This document shows, one piece after another, positions 55,383-64,000 of a DNA stretch of 64,000 nucleotides; positions within the stretch are counted from its first letter, which is position 1; every line of letters starts with the position of its first letter. The notes under the pieces were generated by a model. It ran no database searches. It saw only the letters and a program-made list of their open reading frames with translations, and was not told the DNA's origin. Source of the DNA: CAJLIR01 sp964408085 (GTDB taxonomy: Bacteria > Bacillota_I > Bacilli_A > RF39 > UBA660); contig CAYOYB010000005.1 of assembly GCA_964408085.1 (NCBI GenBank), forward strand, positions 62,001-126,000. Reading direction: 5' to 3'. A program made the translations under genes and the position numbers.

Positions 55383-56315
55383 ATGAAATTCAAAATAGTA
55401 GAAAAAATAAAAAAAGAACATCCCTTTAATTCTAGAAATTGGAATTATCAAAAAATAATTAGATATTTATTAAGTGACGAAAATGATCGAATCATTGAAG
55501 CAATGGTTATATGGCATATAAAAGATGGGGATGTTGTTGAATTTCTTTTAGAGCTTAGCAATATGTATAATTGCCCTGTTGGGTGTCAATTTTGTGCTTC
55601 TGGAGCATTAGAAAAAGCGCCATATCTATTACAATCAGAAGATTTTTGGGAACAAGTAAATATCATGCTTGATGATAATAATATAAATCCTAATGATTAT
55701 AAAAAGTTTTGCGTTAGTTTTACTGGTATAGGAGAACCATCTATTGTTTCTAAACAAACTGGACAATTTATGAGTGAAATTCAAAAAAAATATTCACATG
55801 TAACATTTATTATTGGAACGTTTGGCTATGATAAAAAATGTTTTGAATATTGGCAAAACTTGGATTTAAGAATCAAAACTTTACAATTACCATTTTATTG
55901 TATAGATTCAGAAAAATTAAAAACAATAGTAAAAAATCTTCCTACAAATTATTCATTCTATGATAATGTATTAGAGGCATTAAAATATAAAGAAAATGCT
56001 AAATATAATAAATGTAGAGTAAAAATTAATTTACTTGGTATGTGTGGTATCAATGATAGTGATGAGCAAATAAATGATTTTGTAAAAATGTTAAATCCTA
56101 TTAAAGATAAAATAGAAATAAGAATATCTTTTTTGAATTATACAAAACAAGCTAGAAAATATGGCTATATTTCTCCAACATTTGATAAATTAAGAGAAAT
56201 AGAAAAAAAATTAAAATCAATTGGATTTGAATGCTATTCTTTTGGTAATATATCTAATGAAGAAATTGGCTGTGGCCAACTAGTACAAAACAAAATCTCT
56301 TGTAGTGACCAATAA
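55383..56315 (+). CDS. RlmN/Cfr-like radical SAM enzyme
   Basis: 310 residues. CPVGCQFC (about 64-71) is the CxxxCxxC cluster motif. 'SFTGIGEPSI' corresponds to MGMGEP of RlmN/Cfr, and the late 'GCGQL' holds the methyl-carrying Cys. Such enzymes C2/C8-methylate A2503 of 23S rRNA or A37 of tRNA. It is shorter than RlmN (about 350-380) and divergent, so the substrate is uncertain and antibiotic resistance is not implied. The promoter is TTGTTA...TATAAT at about 55304-55335; ATG follows AAGGAGGATTTTATCT. Confidence 0.75.
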   Translation: MKFKIVEKIKKEHPFNSRNWNYQKIIRYLLSDENDRIIEAMVIWHIKDGDVVEFLLELSNMYNCPVGCQFCASGALEKAPYLLQSEDFWEQVNIMLDDNNINPNDYKKFCVSFTGIGEPSIVSKQTGQFMSEIQKKYSHVTFIIGTFGYDKKCFEYWQNLDLRIKTLQLPFYCIDSEKLKTIVKNLPTNYSFYDNVLEALKYKENAKYNKCRVKINLLGMCGINDSDEQINDFVKMLNPIKDKIEIRISFLNYTKQARKYGYISPTFDKLREIEKKLKSIGFECYSFGNISNEEIGCGQLVQNKISCSDQ

Positions 56316-56430
56316 TTAAGACTATTTAATGAATCTTTTTTATATTGAAATTTAAAAATATAAACTTCTACCACAAAACTTTCTTTACTTTCTACAACTA
56401 TTTTTTAATTTTTTGATTATATTTTTTAGG

Positions 56431-56537
56431 TAAAATATTTAATCATCTAAGTATATTGACACAAATATCAAAATTAATTATGGCTTTTTATCTCATAAAA
56501 AAATCAGTCATATTGCAGACTGAAGTATATCTAAAGT
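56431..56537. repeat. 107-bp dispersed repeat, copy 1
   Basis: About 90 % identical to 57493-57601. It contains TCAGTC/GACTGA followed by T7 on the minus strand, so it terminates the nucleoside hydrolase gene. The rest of 56316-56574 is AT-rich non-coding sequence. Confidence 0.8.
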
Positions 56538-56574
56538 CGATTAGTTCAACTAATTTATCTATTGTTTACACCTT

Positions 56575-57414
56575 TTACTTTATTAAAGATTCAAAAAAAT
56601 TTTCATATATACTATTAGCATTCAATTGATTAACAAAGGTTATATTATGGTTACCTTTAGTATGAGTAAAGGTATTATCATCATTAATTATAGGACAACT
56701 AATATCCATTGTTTTAAACCAATCTCTATTAATTAAATATGCTATTGAGCCAATATCCCATATTGGCCATCTTTTATGTGGACCCCAAAATCTATTATAA
56801 AACTTATCACACAAATAATCGCATAGCTCACTTTTTCCACCAATTTCCGCCTTTAATTCATAAATTGAAGTCATCAGATTAGAAGTAATTGGTGAACAAG
56901 GCATAACCGTTAACTTAACTTTAGAATAAAATACAGTTTTTACTGCTTCTACATCTTGCCTAAAATTAAAATCTTGATTATCACCAAATAAAAAATTAGT
57001 CCCTTGCCATATTATTTCGATTTTATCTATTATTGATGGTTCTTTTTTTATAGCTAGTGCAATATTAGTTAAGCACCCAATTGCTACAATCGTTAAATGA
57101 TTATTTTCTTGTGATAATTCTATTATTTTTCTAACTGCATCATTATCTTCATCATATTGATTAGATAAATAACCACGGCTACCCTTATAAATTAACGATT
57201 TATCTGAAATATTTAAATAATCAAAAATTTTAGTTGTTTCATTATAACTATCATCTATTGAATCAGAAACAGTTTTTAAATATCCACTATGTTTAAATGG
57301 TGCTATAGTAATTGCTTTTATATCAAACAAATCTTTATTTTTTAACAAATATGCTAATGCAAATATATCATCCGCTTCATTATAAGTATCTGTATCTAAA
57401 ATGATTTTCTTCAT
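56575..57414 (-). CDS. inosine-uridine nucleoside hydrolase family protein
   Basis: 279 residues. The calcium-binding N terminus DTDTYNEADD (about 7-16) has the family's spaced Asps, and the core 'TIVAIGCLTNIALAIKK' (about 107-123) and 'WDIGSIAYLI' late supply the rest. It splits ribonucleosides to base and ribose, or a related glycoside. It lies between the two copies of a 107-bp repeat. ATG with AGGAGTTGTACT. Confidence 0.85.
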   Translation of the reverse strand: MKKIILDTDTYNEADDIFALAYLLKNKDLFDIKAITIAPFKHSGYLKTVSDSIDDSYNETTKIFDYLNISDKSLIYKGSRGYLSNQYDEDNDAVRKIIELSQENNHLTIVAIGCLTNIALAIKKEPSIIDKIEIIWQGTNFLFGDNQDFNFRQDVEAVKTVFYSKVKLTVMPCSPITSNLMTSIYELKAEIGGKSELCDYLCDKFYNRFWGPHKRWPIWDIGSIAYLINRDWFKTMDISCPIINDDNTFTHTKGNHNITFVNQLNANSIYENFFESLIK

Positions 57415-57492
57415 AGTACAACTCCTAAACTATTGTTAATTATTTCTATTATATCAGAATATTACAACTTTTTAAATTATTTTAGCTTTAAT

Positions 57493-57601
57493 AAAATATT
57501 TAACCCCCTAGGTATATTGACACAAATATCAAAATTAATTGTGGGACTTTTTATCTCATAAAAAAATCAGTCATATTTCAGACTGACGTATATCTAAAGT
57601 T
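57493..57601. repeat. 107-bp dispersed repeat, copy 2
   Basis: Near-identical to copy 1, with a 2-bp insertion and about nine substitutions. Its hairpin plus T-run terminates the methyltransferase remnant on the minus strand. Confidence 0.8.
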
Positions 57602-57674
57602 CAAACATATTTCTCAATAGTGTCAAAGAAGAATATATATAACAACTTTATAAAGTATGCAGGTTTATTATAAT

Positions 57675-58109
57675 TTATATTTTTTTGGCATATATTATTT
57701 GCCAAAGTTTATTTCTTACCTCGTCTTGTTCTTTTTTATATCTCTTATTTAAAATAGTGAAATTTGCTCCAAAAAGATCTTCAAACATTTTCTCTGTAAA
57801 ACGATGTCTAAATCTTTTTTCTTTGTTTTTATAATCCGTTTTTTCTTCATACCCTTCAAAATCAGCCTTTTCTACTGTAGTTGTACATATTAATATTCCA
57901 GTATCTTTAAGCCATTTAGAAACTAACTCTAATAATTTTTTTGAATCTTCCAACGGAAAATTGTGTATCATTGCTTCCATATAAATAAAATCAAATTGAA
58001 AATCACAATCACATTCCAATACATTTTTATTAATAATTTTATCTTTTGATGCTCTTTGAATACATAACTTGCACATTTTCTTAGACAATTCAATTGCTGT
58101 TACTATCAA
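57675..58109 (-). pseudogene. N-terminally truncated SAM methyltransferase
   Basis: 144 residues. It starts inside the fold: 'VTAIELSKKM' corresponds to the strand after the SAM-binding motif I, but the glycine-rich loop is gone and an in-frame stop lies a few codons upstream. The rest ('DFIYMEAMIHNFP', then a C-terminal beta hairpin) is typical class I methyltransferase. It is probably not functional. Confidence 0.7.
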
Positions 58110-58269
58110 ACAAACTACAATTAATTATTCAAATATTTATAAGTTTAATTGGATTATTAATTTTAATGATGTATATTTTAAATATAATTATCATGTAAAA
58201 TCTTGAACACAGCAATTTTATATAAATTATAATTTAGTATTTTTGGTATTATTATATTTAATAAGAGAA

Positions 58270-59976
58270 CTATTCCAACTTTAAACCTAATGATATGCAA
58301 AATATAACTGGATAGATATTAATGAATGGCAAACAATATCTTACAAAACCCATTGGTAAGCTTAAAAAAAGGCATATATACCAGAATAGTATGAATAAAA
58401 TAGGTATCAATAATATATACTTTCTTTTATAAATCAATAAAAATGCTGATAATATTATAATAAACATTGGAAATGCACCTCTAGCACGAATATTGAAAAG
58501 AAATTTTTTAAGTCCTAAATCTACAATAGGATCAACAATATTGTTTAATACTGTTGCTTTTTGATCTATGGTACTATTTTTTAGACTAGAATTATACTCC
58601 CAATTATTTTTATAAAAATAGGAATACCATTCATTTTCATCTATTTCTATTTTCCATAAAATATTTGTTAAATCCAATAATGATTTTATATAAAAAATTG
58701 GATTATTTTTAAACAAATTATAATTAATCTTAATTAATCCTTCATAATTGAATGTATAAACATTTTGATTATATAATGGATCACTAATCCTTGCTAAAGC
58801 ATCTCCACTATACTTTTGAAAATTGTTAGCCATATATTCTATTGGTAAATATTTTTCTAAATAGTTTTTTTCATCTTCATTAAATTTATATTCAGCATTA
58901 ACAAAAGCTCCAACTTGATATATCGGCACTGTATATACAACATTTTGAGGATAATCATACCCTTTCAGGATAGTAAAACCAATATATTGAATTATAAAAT
59001 ACGAGCCAAATGTCATAATCATAACGATTGCTAAAAATATAAAGTTAAAGTAACCTTTTTTAATGATTAAATAAACAGTTAACACCAAAAAGATAAATAT
59101 CATTAAATACAACGCACCATGCCTAAATACAATTGTAACTATTGAAAAAACAATTAAATTAACAATAATTTTCGTTGTCAATTTATTTAAAGTTAAATAA
59201 TCTATTATAGTTAAAATTAAATTACAAAATCCCAAACTGAATAATAAATCTTTTGTTATATATCTTAATTGATCAAAACCAACAATTGTAAATATATTTA
59301 TAAAAAAGAATAATAACATTAATTTTTTACATTTTGTTTCTCTACCAATAATTTTTAAAGCATAATTACAAAAATAAATATAAAGTAAAAAATTAATTAT
59401 AATTATAAAATATGGGTTATTGAATGTTATTCGACAAAAATATACTAAAAATGCTAATGCAAAAGTATGCCAATTACTCCAACCATGTTTTCCAGATTGC
59501 CAAACATCTGGAAAATCAGTATCATAAAATCCTGTACTTGTGCTTCCTATAAAAATTATACTAATAAATAAAATTAGAAACATTATAATATACCTAAATT
59601 TTTTTATATCATTTGTATTTGTACATTGATATAAAAAAAGCAATAAAAATATAACCATTAAAGAAAAAAATAATGAAATTATAAAAATAGTTTTCAAAAA
59701 GAAATTATTTAAGAAGTGAAAACTATTTAAACACGAACTAATAGGCAACATTGTAAAAAATAAACAACATAAAATTATAGATAATAATATAGATTCTTTC
59801 TTTATTTGTAAATTAATGATACTTTCTTTTTTCATTATCATGAATATTTCAAAAACTAAAATAATCAGCGTAGGAAATAAAACTCGTTCTTCATATTGAT
59901 TAAATAGATTAAAAATACAAAAAACAATAGAAATAATATTTAAACTGTTTAAAATTATATAAAATTTATTTCTCAT
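58270..59976 (-). CDS. polytopic membrane protein, cell-surface glycan type
   Basis: 568 residues with about a dozen membrane helices and one longer external loop (about 370-460). It resembles the O-antigen polymerase/glycosyltransferase-like proteins that occur in clusters with variable surface genes. 'DTDFPDVWQSGKHGW' in the first external loop may be catalytic. The specific role cannot be told. It is followed, on the transcript, by nothing in view for 160 bp. Confidence 0.6.
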   Translation of the reverse strand: MRNKFYIILNSLNIISIVFCIFNLFNQYEERVLFPTLIILVFEIFMIMKKESIINLQIKKESILLSIILCCLFFTMLPISSCLNSFHFLNNFFLKTIFIISLFFSLMVIFLLLFLYQCTNTNDIKKFRYIIMFLILFISIIFIGSTSTGFYDTDFPDVWQSGKHGWSNWHTFALAFLVYFCRITFNNPYFIIIINFLLYIYFCNYALKIIGRETKCKKLMLLFFFINIFTIVGFDQLRYITKDLLFSLGFCNLILTIIDYLTLNKLTTKIIVNLIVFSIVTIVFRHGALYLMIFIFLVLTVYLIIKKGYFNFIFLAIVMIMTFGSYFIIQYIGFTILKGYDYPQNVVYTVPIYQVGAFVNAEYKFNEDEKNYLEKYLPIEYMANNFQKYSGDALARISDPLYNQNVYTFNYEGLIKINYNLFKNNPIFYIKSLLDLTNILWKIEIDENEWYSYFYKNNWEYNSSLKNSTIDQKATVLNNIVDPIVDLGLKKFLFNIRARGAFPMFIIILSAFLLIYKRKYILLIPILFILFWYICLFLSLPMGFVRYCLPFINIYPVIFCISLGLKLE

Positions 59977-59988
59977 ATATCAGCCTCG

Positions 59989-61929
59989 TTAATGCTTTAT
60001 TATAATCATACCATCTGTAAAATCAATAAACTCACAATTAATACAACTAGACCTATCTATCGCATCATATATATTTTTTTTATTTATTGTATAATCTTTT
60101 TTAAAATTAGAATCCCATCTTCTTTGAACCTCAAATGGAATGACCGAATTATAATTCATATATTTTAGAACATCAAAATCTCTATAAAATATTACAAAAT
60201 AATTATATTTATTATTTATATTTTTATAATTTTGGTCTTCTAATGGATCAAAAAAGTTACCATTTTTTAATATATAATCAAATAATTCATTTTCTGGATA
60301 ATCCAATTTTTCGTTCCAAAAATATGCATTTAGCCACATCCTTTGATGATTAAAAGTTTGAGAAAAATTATTTATTACATTTGTTGCACCTATTTCATAT
60401 AATTTTCTAAACATATCAATTTCTTCTAATGTAAATTGAATATGTGAATGATCAATTTTGTCTATATTATAAGAATAGATATTTAAAACATTGGTTGACT
60501 CAATTCTATTACCCCACAATTCATTCATATCATATAATTTATCTTCAACCTTAAAAATTATACATAAAAATACAAATAGGTATATAAGCATAAATATGTA
60601 TTTAAATGCTTTTTCTAAATACTGTTCTTCAAAGGAATTAAACACTAGAATAAATGATAATAACCATAATAGATAAAATAATTTTGACGCATAGTAATGT
60701 ACTGCTAAATTAAAAAATGATAATATAATAATTACTAAAATAGACCCTAATACCATAAAAAATAAATAAATTTCGAAATTAATATTTTTATTTTTCAATT
60801 TATTAAATATATAATATATAATTAATGGTAAAAAAATTAGAAAATTAGAAAGCCAACTATTTTAGAAATAACCATCTAGCGTTAACTGATAAAATATACT
60901 ATGTTGATTTATGTCAATATAAGGAATAAAAAAGTATAAAACCGTTAAAATAATTGGAATCCCTTCTATTAACAATAATCTTTTTATAATTTGTTTTTTT
61001 GTTAATACTTTTTTATATTTATACATTAAATAAATTGTCTCAGGTATAGCAATAATAGGAGCATAAAGATAATAAGTAAAACATATACCAATATTAATTA
61101 ATGTTATTAAAATAAAAATATAATTTTCTTTAATTTGTTTATTATCTAAGAATTTAAATAATAGGATTAAAACAATAAATAAAGTAACAACATGGCCAGA
61201 ATAGAAAAATCCAAAAATCATACTATTTAAAGGATACCCCATTAAATACATAATACTACCTATAATAGATATTAAGAAATTATTTTTCTTATACATTGAA
61301 CTTACAAAAAAATAGAATATTACACCAGCCATAAATAACATAAACAAATCAAAAAATATATAAATTGCATACAAGTTAATATAACCGACCATTGGATAAG
61401 TAATTTTAAACAATATTCCTGCATTTACATATGATCCAAAAACTCTAGCAGAAAAATCGATTGCTGTATCAGCCTTGTTTAATAAAATCGATTCTCTAAA
61501 AAAATCCATCGATGTCCAAAAATGTGTACCAGGATCAACTGTTTCATAAACAATTTTAAAAGGAAAGCCAAAACGCAAATAACCTATTATAATAACTAAT
61601 AATGCAAGTATTATCACTGATATTATATCTAATTTTTTTATATAATATTTTTGAATTAATCGCTTTCTAATTAAAAAGAAATATAATAAAATTGATATAA
61701 TAAAATTAACTATGATTAACGTTATCAATGTACTATGGATATATAGCGCACTCAAAATATATACTATTACTGCATTATAGCAAAACATAAACATAATGGA
61801 AATAAAAATCCATAGTAATAAATTTTGTTTTTCATCGCTTTTCTTTATTAGCAAAAATATTGTTAATAAAACGATGATTGATATTAAATAAATAATTGAT
61901 TGAATCATATAAAGTACCATACCTTTCAC
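59989..61929 (-). pseudogene. membrane glycan-type gene split by one in-frame TAA
   Basis: The two reading frames 60862-61929 and 59989-60798 are in the same frame, separated only by TAA at 60864-60862 and 21 further sense codons that read 'NSWLSNFLIFLPLIIYYIF', a membrane helix. Joined, they make about 645 residues, the length of its polytopic neighbours. A single nonsense change inactivates or shortens the protein. The second half contains a soluble domain (about the last 190 residues). Confidence 0.8.
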
Positions 61930-61963
61930 TCAATTTAAATTTGTTAATTTTTAAATTATATTC

Positions 61964-63664
61964 CTAGTATTGATTATAACCATTTGTATAAATTACATCA
62001 TTACAATTTATATAAGGAGTTACCTCATTATTTTCAATTATAACATAACCTTTACAACTTAATAGAAAAACACTATCAGAATTTATTGTATCAATTAAAT
62101 CACGAATATCTACTTTAGTTTTAGAAGTAATCATATTTTTAATTGCATATTCTTTTCCATAAGATATAGACTTATGATAAAGTTCATTATATATGTTTTG
62201 AAAAAACTCATTATCATTAAAATTATTTTTATTAATCGATTGACCTAAAAGTAAAAAAGTACTTAATATTATTAATAGACAAATAAATATTTTTAATCTT
62301 TTTTCTAACTTTAATACCACAATCAAAGCTATACAAATTAATATAAAGATAAAATTAAATTTATATAATATAAAGAACAAAATTGAAATAATTATCAATA
62401 CCCAATTGTTTAAATCTAACTTATCTACTTTATCTTCTATTTGAATGTTTAACAAAACGAATACAATAACAAATAATGAAAAAATAGATATAGAGAATAG
62501 TCTTGATATCATCCAATAATGAACAGCACTATGATTATTACATACAAACATCCACACAAAGGGCATCATAAAAATTAATAATATTGGTGATATTATTTTT
62601 ACTTTTTCTGTAATTTTTTTTCTCATCTTTATTATTATTAAAGAAAAAGTAACAAGGCATAAAATAATATTTAGTTTATTTTGAAAAAAATAAGTTAAAT
62701 TCAACTTTAATATATCAAAATAACTAAATGAAAAAGTTATTCCAAGCCTTTGACTTACAGATAAAAACGCATCTTCTATAAAATTTGTTCCTACAAATAT
62801 AGTCCCAATAACCCATTTTATTATATAAAATAAAACATAGCCGACAAGCCAAAGGATTGAATTCTTTATAATCATTACAATATTTTGTTTATAATTCATA
62901 TATTTACCATTCTTAAATTCTAGTGCACACAATATTAATAAAGGATAACATAATGTAATTAGTGGAAAACTAATATACATGAAATAAGATGATAAACATC
63001 CAAAAATATAAAAATATAAATTACTATTAAAATTATTATTTTTATATTTTAATAAAATAATTATATTAAAAATTATCATTGGTATTATTGTAAAGAAATA
63101 TTGATAACACGCACTAAATATATATATATTTAATGATATTAAACTTAAAATATATATAATTAAAAATTGCCATTTTAGTTTTTTTAATACTAATACACAA
63201 GATATAACAATTAATATTATTCCAATTATTGTTAAAAAAATTAAAGATTCTTGATATGTAAAAAATCTCAATAATGGTTTTAAAATACTTTGGCATCCAT
63301 GCCAATATCTTCCATATAAAATGGAGTCATGATTTTGCGAATTTAGGGATGCCACTAAGTTGTCATATTGATTCCAATATATCTCTTTATCTCCATATTT
63401 TTCAACATATAAGATTCCATATTCGTTTCCAAATGCCCTTTTTATAATTGAATCTTTGTTATTATATGAAATAACATTTAATATTATCATATCTGTATAA
63501 TTATCAATATCAAGATTATATTTTTTATTAGCTAAAAAATTATAGTTCACTAAACTTTTTGATATATTATTTTTTATTTTTAGATCATCCAAAAGAAATG
63601 TCGATAATAATAAAAGAACAAAACTTGATAGAACTATAAGGGTCGTTAATATATATTTTTTCAT
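61964..63664 (-). CDS. polytopic membrane protein, cell-surface glycan type
   Basis: 566 residues with an N-terminal anchor, a first external loop of about 100 residues, about ten membrane helices and an external C-terminal domain. It resembles the two neighbouring large membrane proteins in layout. I chose the ATG at 63664 with AGGA at nine bases; GTG at 63670 is the alternative. It probably acts in surface polysaccharide or glycolipid assembly; the substrate is unknown. Confidence 0.6.
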   Translation of the reverse strand: MKKYILTTLIVLSSFVLLLLSTFLLDDLKIKNNISKSLVNYNFLANKKYNLDIDNYTDMIILNVISYNNKDSIIKRAFGNEYGILYVEKYGDKEIYWNQYDNLVASLNSQNHDSILYGRYWHGCQSILKPLLRFFTYQESLIFLTIIGIILIVISCVLVLKKLKWQFLIIYILSLISLNIYIFSACYQYFFTIIPMIIFNIIILLKYKNNNFNSNLYFYIFGCLSSYFMYISFPLITLCYPLLILCALEFKNGKYMNYKQNIVMIIKNSILWLVGYVLFYIIKWVIGTIFVGTNFIEDAFLSVSQRLGITFSFSYFDILKLNLTYFFQNKLNIILCLVTFSLIIIKMRKKITEKVKIISPILLIFMMPFVWMFVCNNHSAVHYWMISRLFSISIFSLFVIVFVLLNIQIEDKVDKLDLNNWVLIIISILFFILYKFNFIFILICIALIVVLKLEKRLKIFICLLIILSTFLLLGQSINKNNFNDNEFFQNIYNELYHKSISYGKEYAIKNMITSKTKVDIRDLIDTINSDSVFLLSCKGYVIIENNEVTPYINCNDVIYTNGYNQY

Positions 63665-63681
63665 TTTCACACATCCTTATA

Positions 63682-64000
63682 TCATTCAATAGTTACAATA
63701 ATAATATTATTATTTTTAGAATTATCTATTGATTTTAAAATATTGGTATCTATATATGATTTTCGAGTAAATATGATATATTTTTTGTTTGTATAAGAGT
63801 AATTATTGTAATATAAATATGTATTTATATCAACATTATATAAATTTTTAACGCATTCATAAGTTTGATTAACTGGGCAATTTACCTTATTTATCTGCCA
63901 AAAATTTATTAACCATAGTATTTGTTCTACTTCAGCATTAGTAATAAAATCATTATCAATTTCCTTTGCTATTTTTTTTACATCAACTATTTCATCTGGT
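63682..64000 (-). CDS. C-terminal part of a gene cut by the right window edge
   Basis: The frame is open to the edge and encodes 105 residues ending at TGA (63684-63682): 'DEIVDVKKIAKEIDNDF', 'QILWLINFWQINK', 'KKYIIFTRKSYIDTN', then a strand 'NNNIIIVTIE'. This resembles the soluble C-terminal domain of the neighbouring split gene and is probably another member of the membrane-glycan group. Confidence 0.55.
   Translation of the reverse strand, partial: PDEIVDVKKIAKEIDNDFITNAEVEQILWLINFWQINKVNCPVNQTYECVKNLYNVDINTYLYYNNYSYTNKKYIIFTRKSYIDTNILKSIDNSKNNNIIIVTIE

Noticed and set aside
1..64000. Mollicute genetic code (TGA read as Trp)
   Set aside because: TGA ends real genes (7832-7834, 63682-63684), and Trp in conserved proteins is TGG.
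1..64000. AUA reassigned to Met throughout
   Set aside because: Internal AUA is abundant at positions fitting Ile in hydrophobic cores; only start positions in the element look unusual.

Overview
The window is very AT-rich (roughly a quarter to 30 % G+C by eye) and uses the standard code: TGA is a true stop (for example at 7832 and 63682) and Trp is TGG. The gene set suggests a low-GC Gram-positive (Bacillota), probably a deep, reduced, Erysipelotrichia/Haloplasma-like or uncultured gut Bacilli lineage. The evidence is a polyglycerolphosphate lipoteichoic-acid synthase, CIRCE-controlled clpB without the N domain, and the order lon ... spoVID-ysxE, a Bacillus-type spore-coat neighbourhood.

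Region 1 (1-2007) holds two FtsX-like ABC permease genes on the plus strand, the first cut by the window edge. Region 2 (2107 to about 22930, almost all minus strand) is a conjugative element, possibly continuing left. It has a small XRE regulator with a palindromic operator inside a strong divergent promoter, a leader/terminator attenuator, a VirB2-like small membrane protein, a VirB6/TrbL-like protein, a PrgI/VirB3-like protein, a VirB4 ATPase, an M23 wall hydrolase, a ribbon-helix-helix accessory protein and a MobL-type relaxase. Its cargo is a thioester-domain/SpaA adhesin with its own sortase, a large ABC exporter, a DNA methyltransferase, and an XRE-membrane regulator next to a DUF3267-type protease. 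No coupling protein or integrase is in view. Its right edge abuts a tRNA-Cys-like gene whose 3' half is not tRNA-like. Several conjugation genes lack AUG, GUG or UUG at Shine-Dalgarno distance and seem to start at AUA (or AUU/CUG). Chromosomal genes in the same window mostly use AUG at normal spacing.

Region 3 (23-46 kb) is mostly housekeeping: ltaS, a prepilin, ysxE, spoVID, four diverged tandem paralogues, lon, a U32 peptidase, clpB, a transglutaminase-like protein, fhs, rbfA, yebC, a large unknown protein, rnc, yidD and a ZnuA-like lipoprotein that has lost its metal ligands. Between lon and the U32 gene, about 300 bp looks like a type I toxin-antitoxin locus: two convergent short transcripts with overlapping 3' ends, and a hydrophobic mini-ORF that needs a frameshift in a poly-A run.

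Region 4 (46-58 kb) is accessory. It has small unknown genes, a P-loop kinase-like protein, L-asparaginase, a C39-like peptidase with an N-formylglutamate-amidohydrolase-like protein, and a retron: a reverse transcriptase with NAxxH and VTG motifs, and a foldable msr-msd RNA bounded by a1/a2 repeats. Then come a GyrI-like protein, a class I glutamine-amidotransferase-like hydrolase, two radical SAM enzymes, and a nucleoside hydrolase whose gene lies between two copies of a 107-bp repeat. Region 5 (58-64 kb) holds polytopic membrane proteins of the cell-surface glycan type. One is split by a single in-frame TAA.
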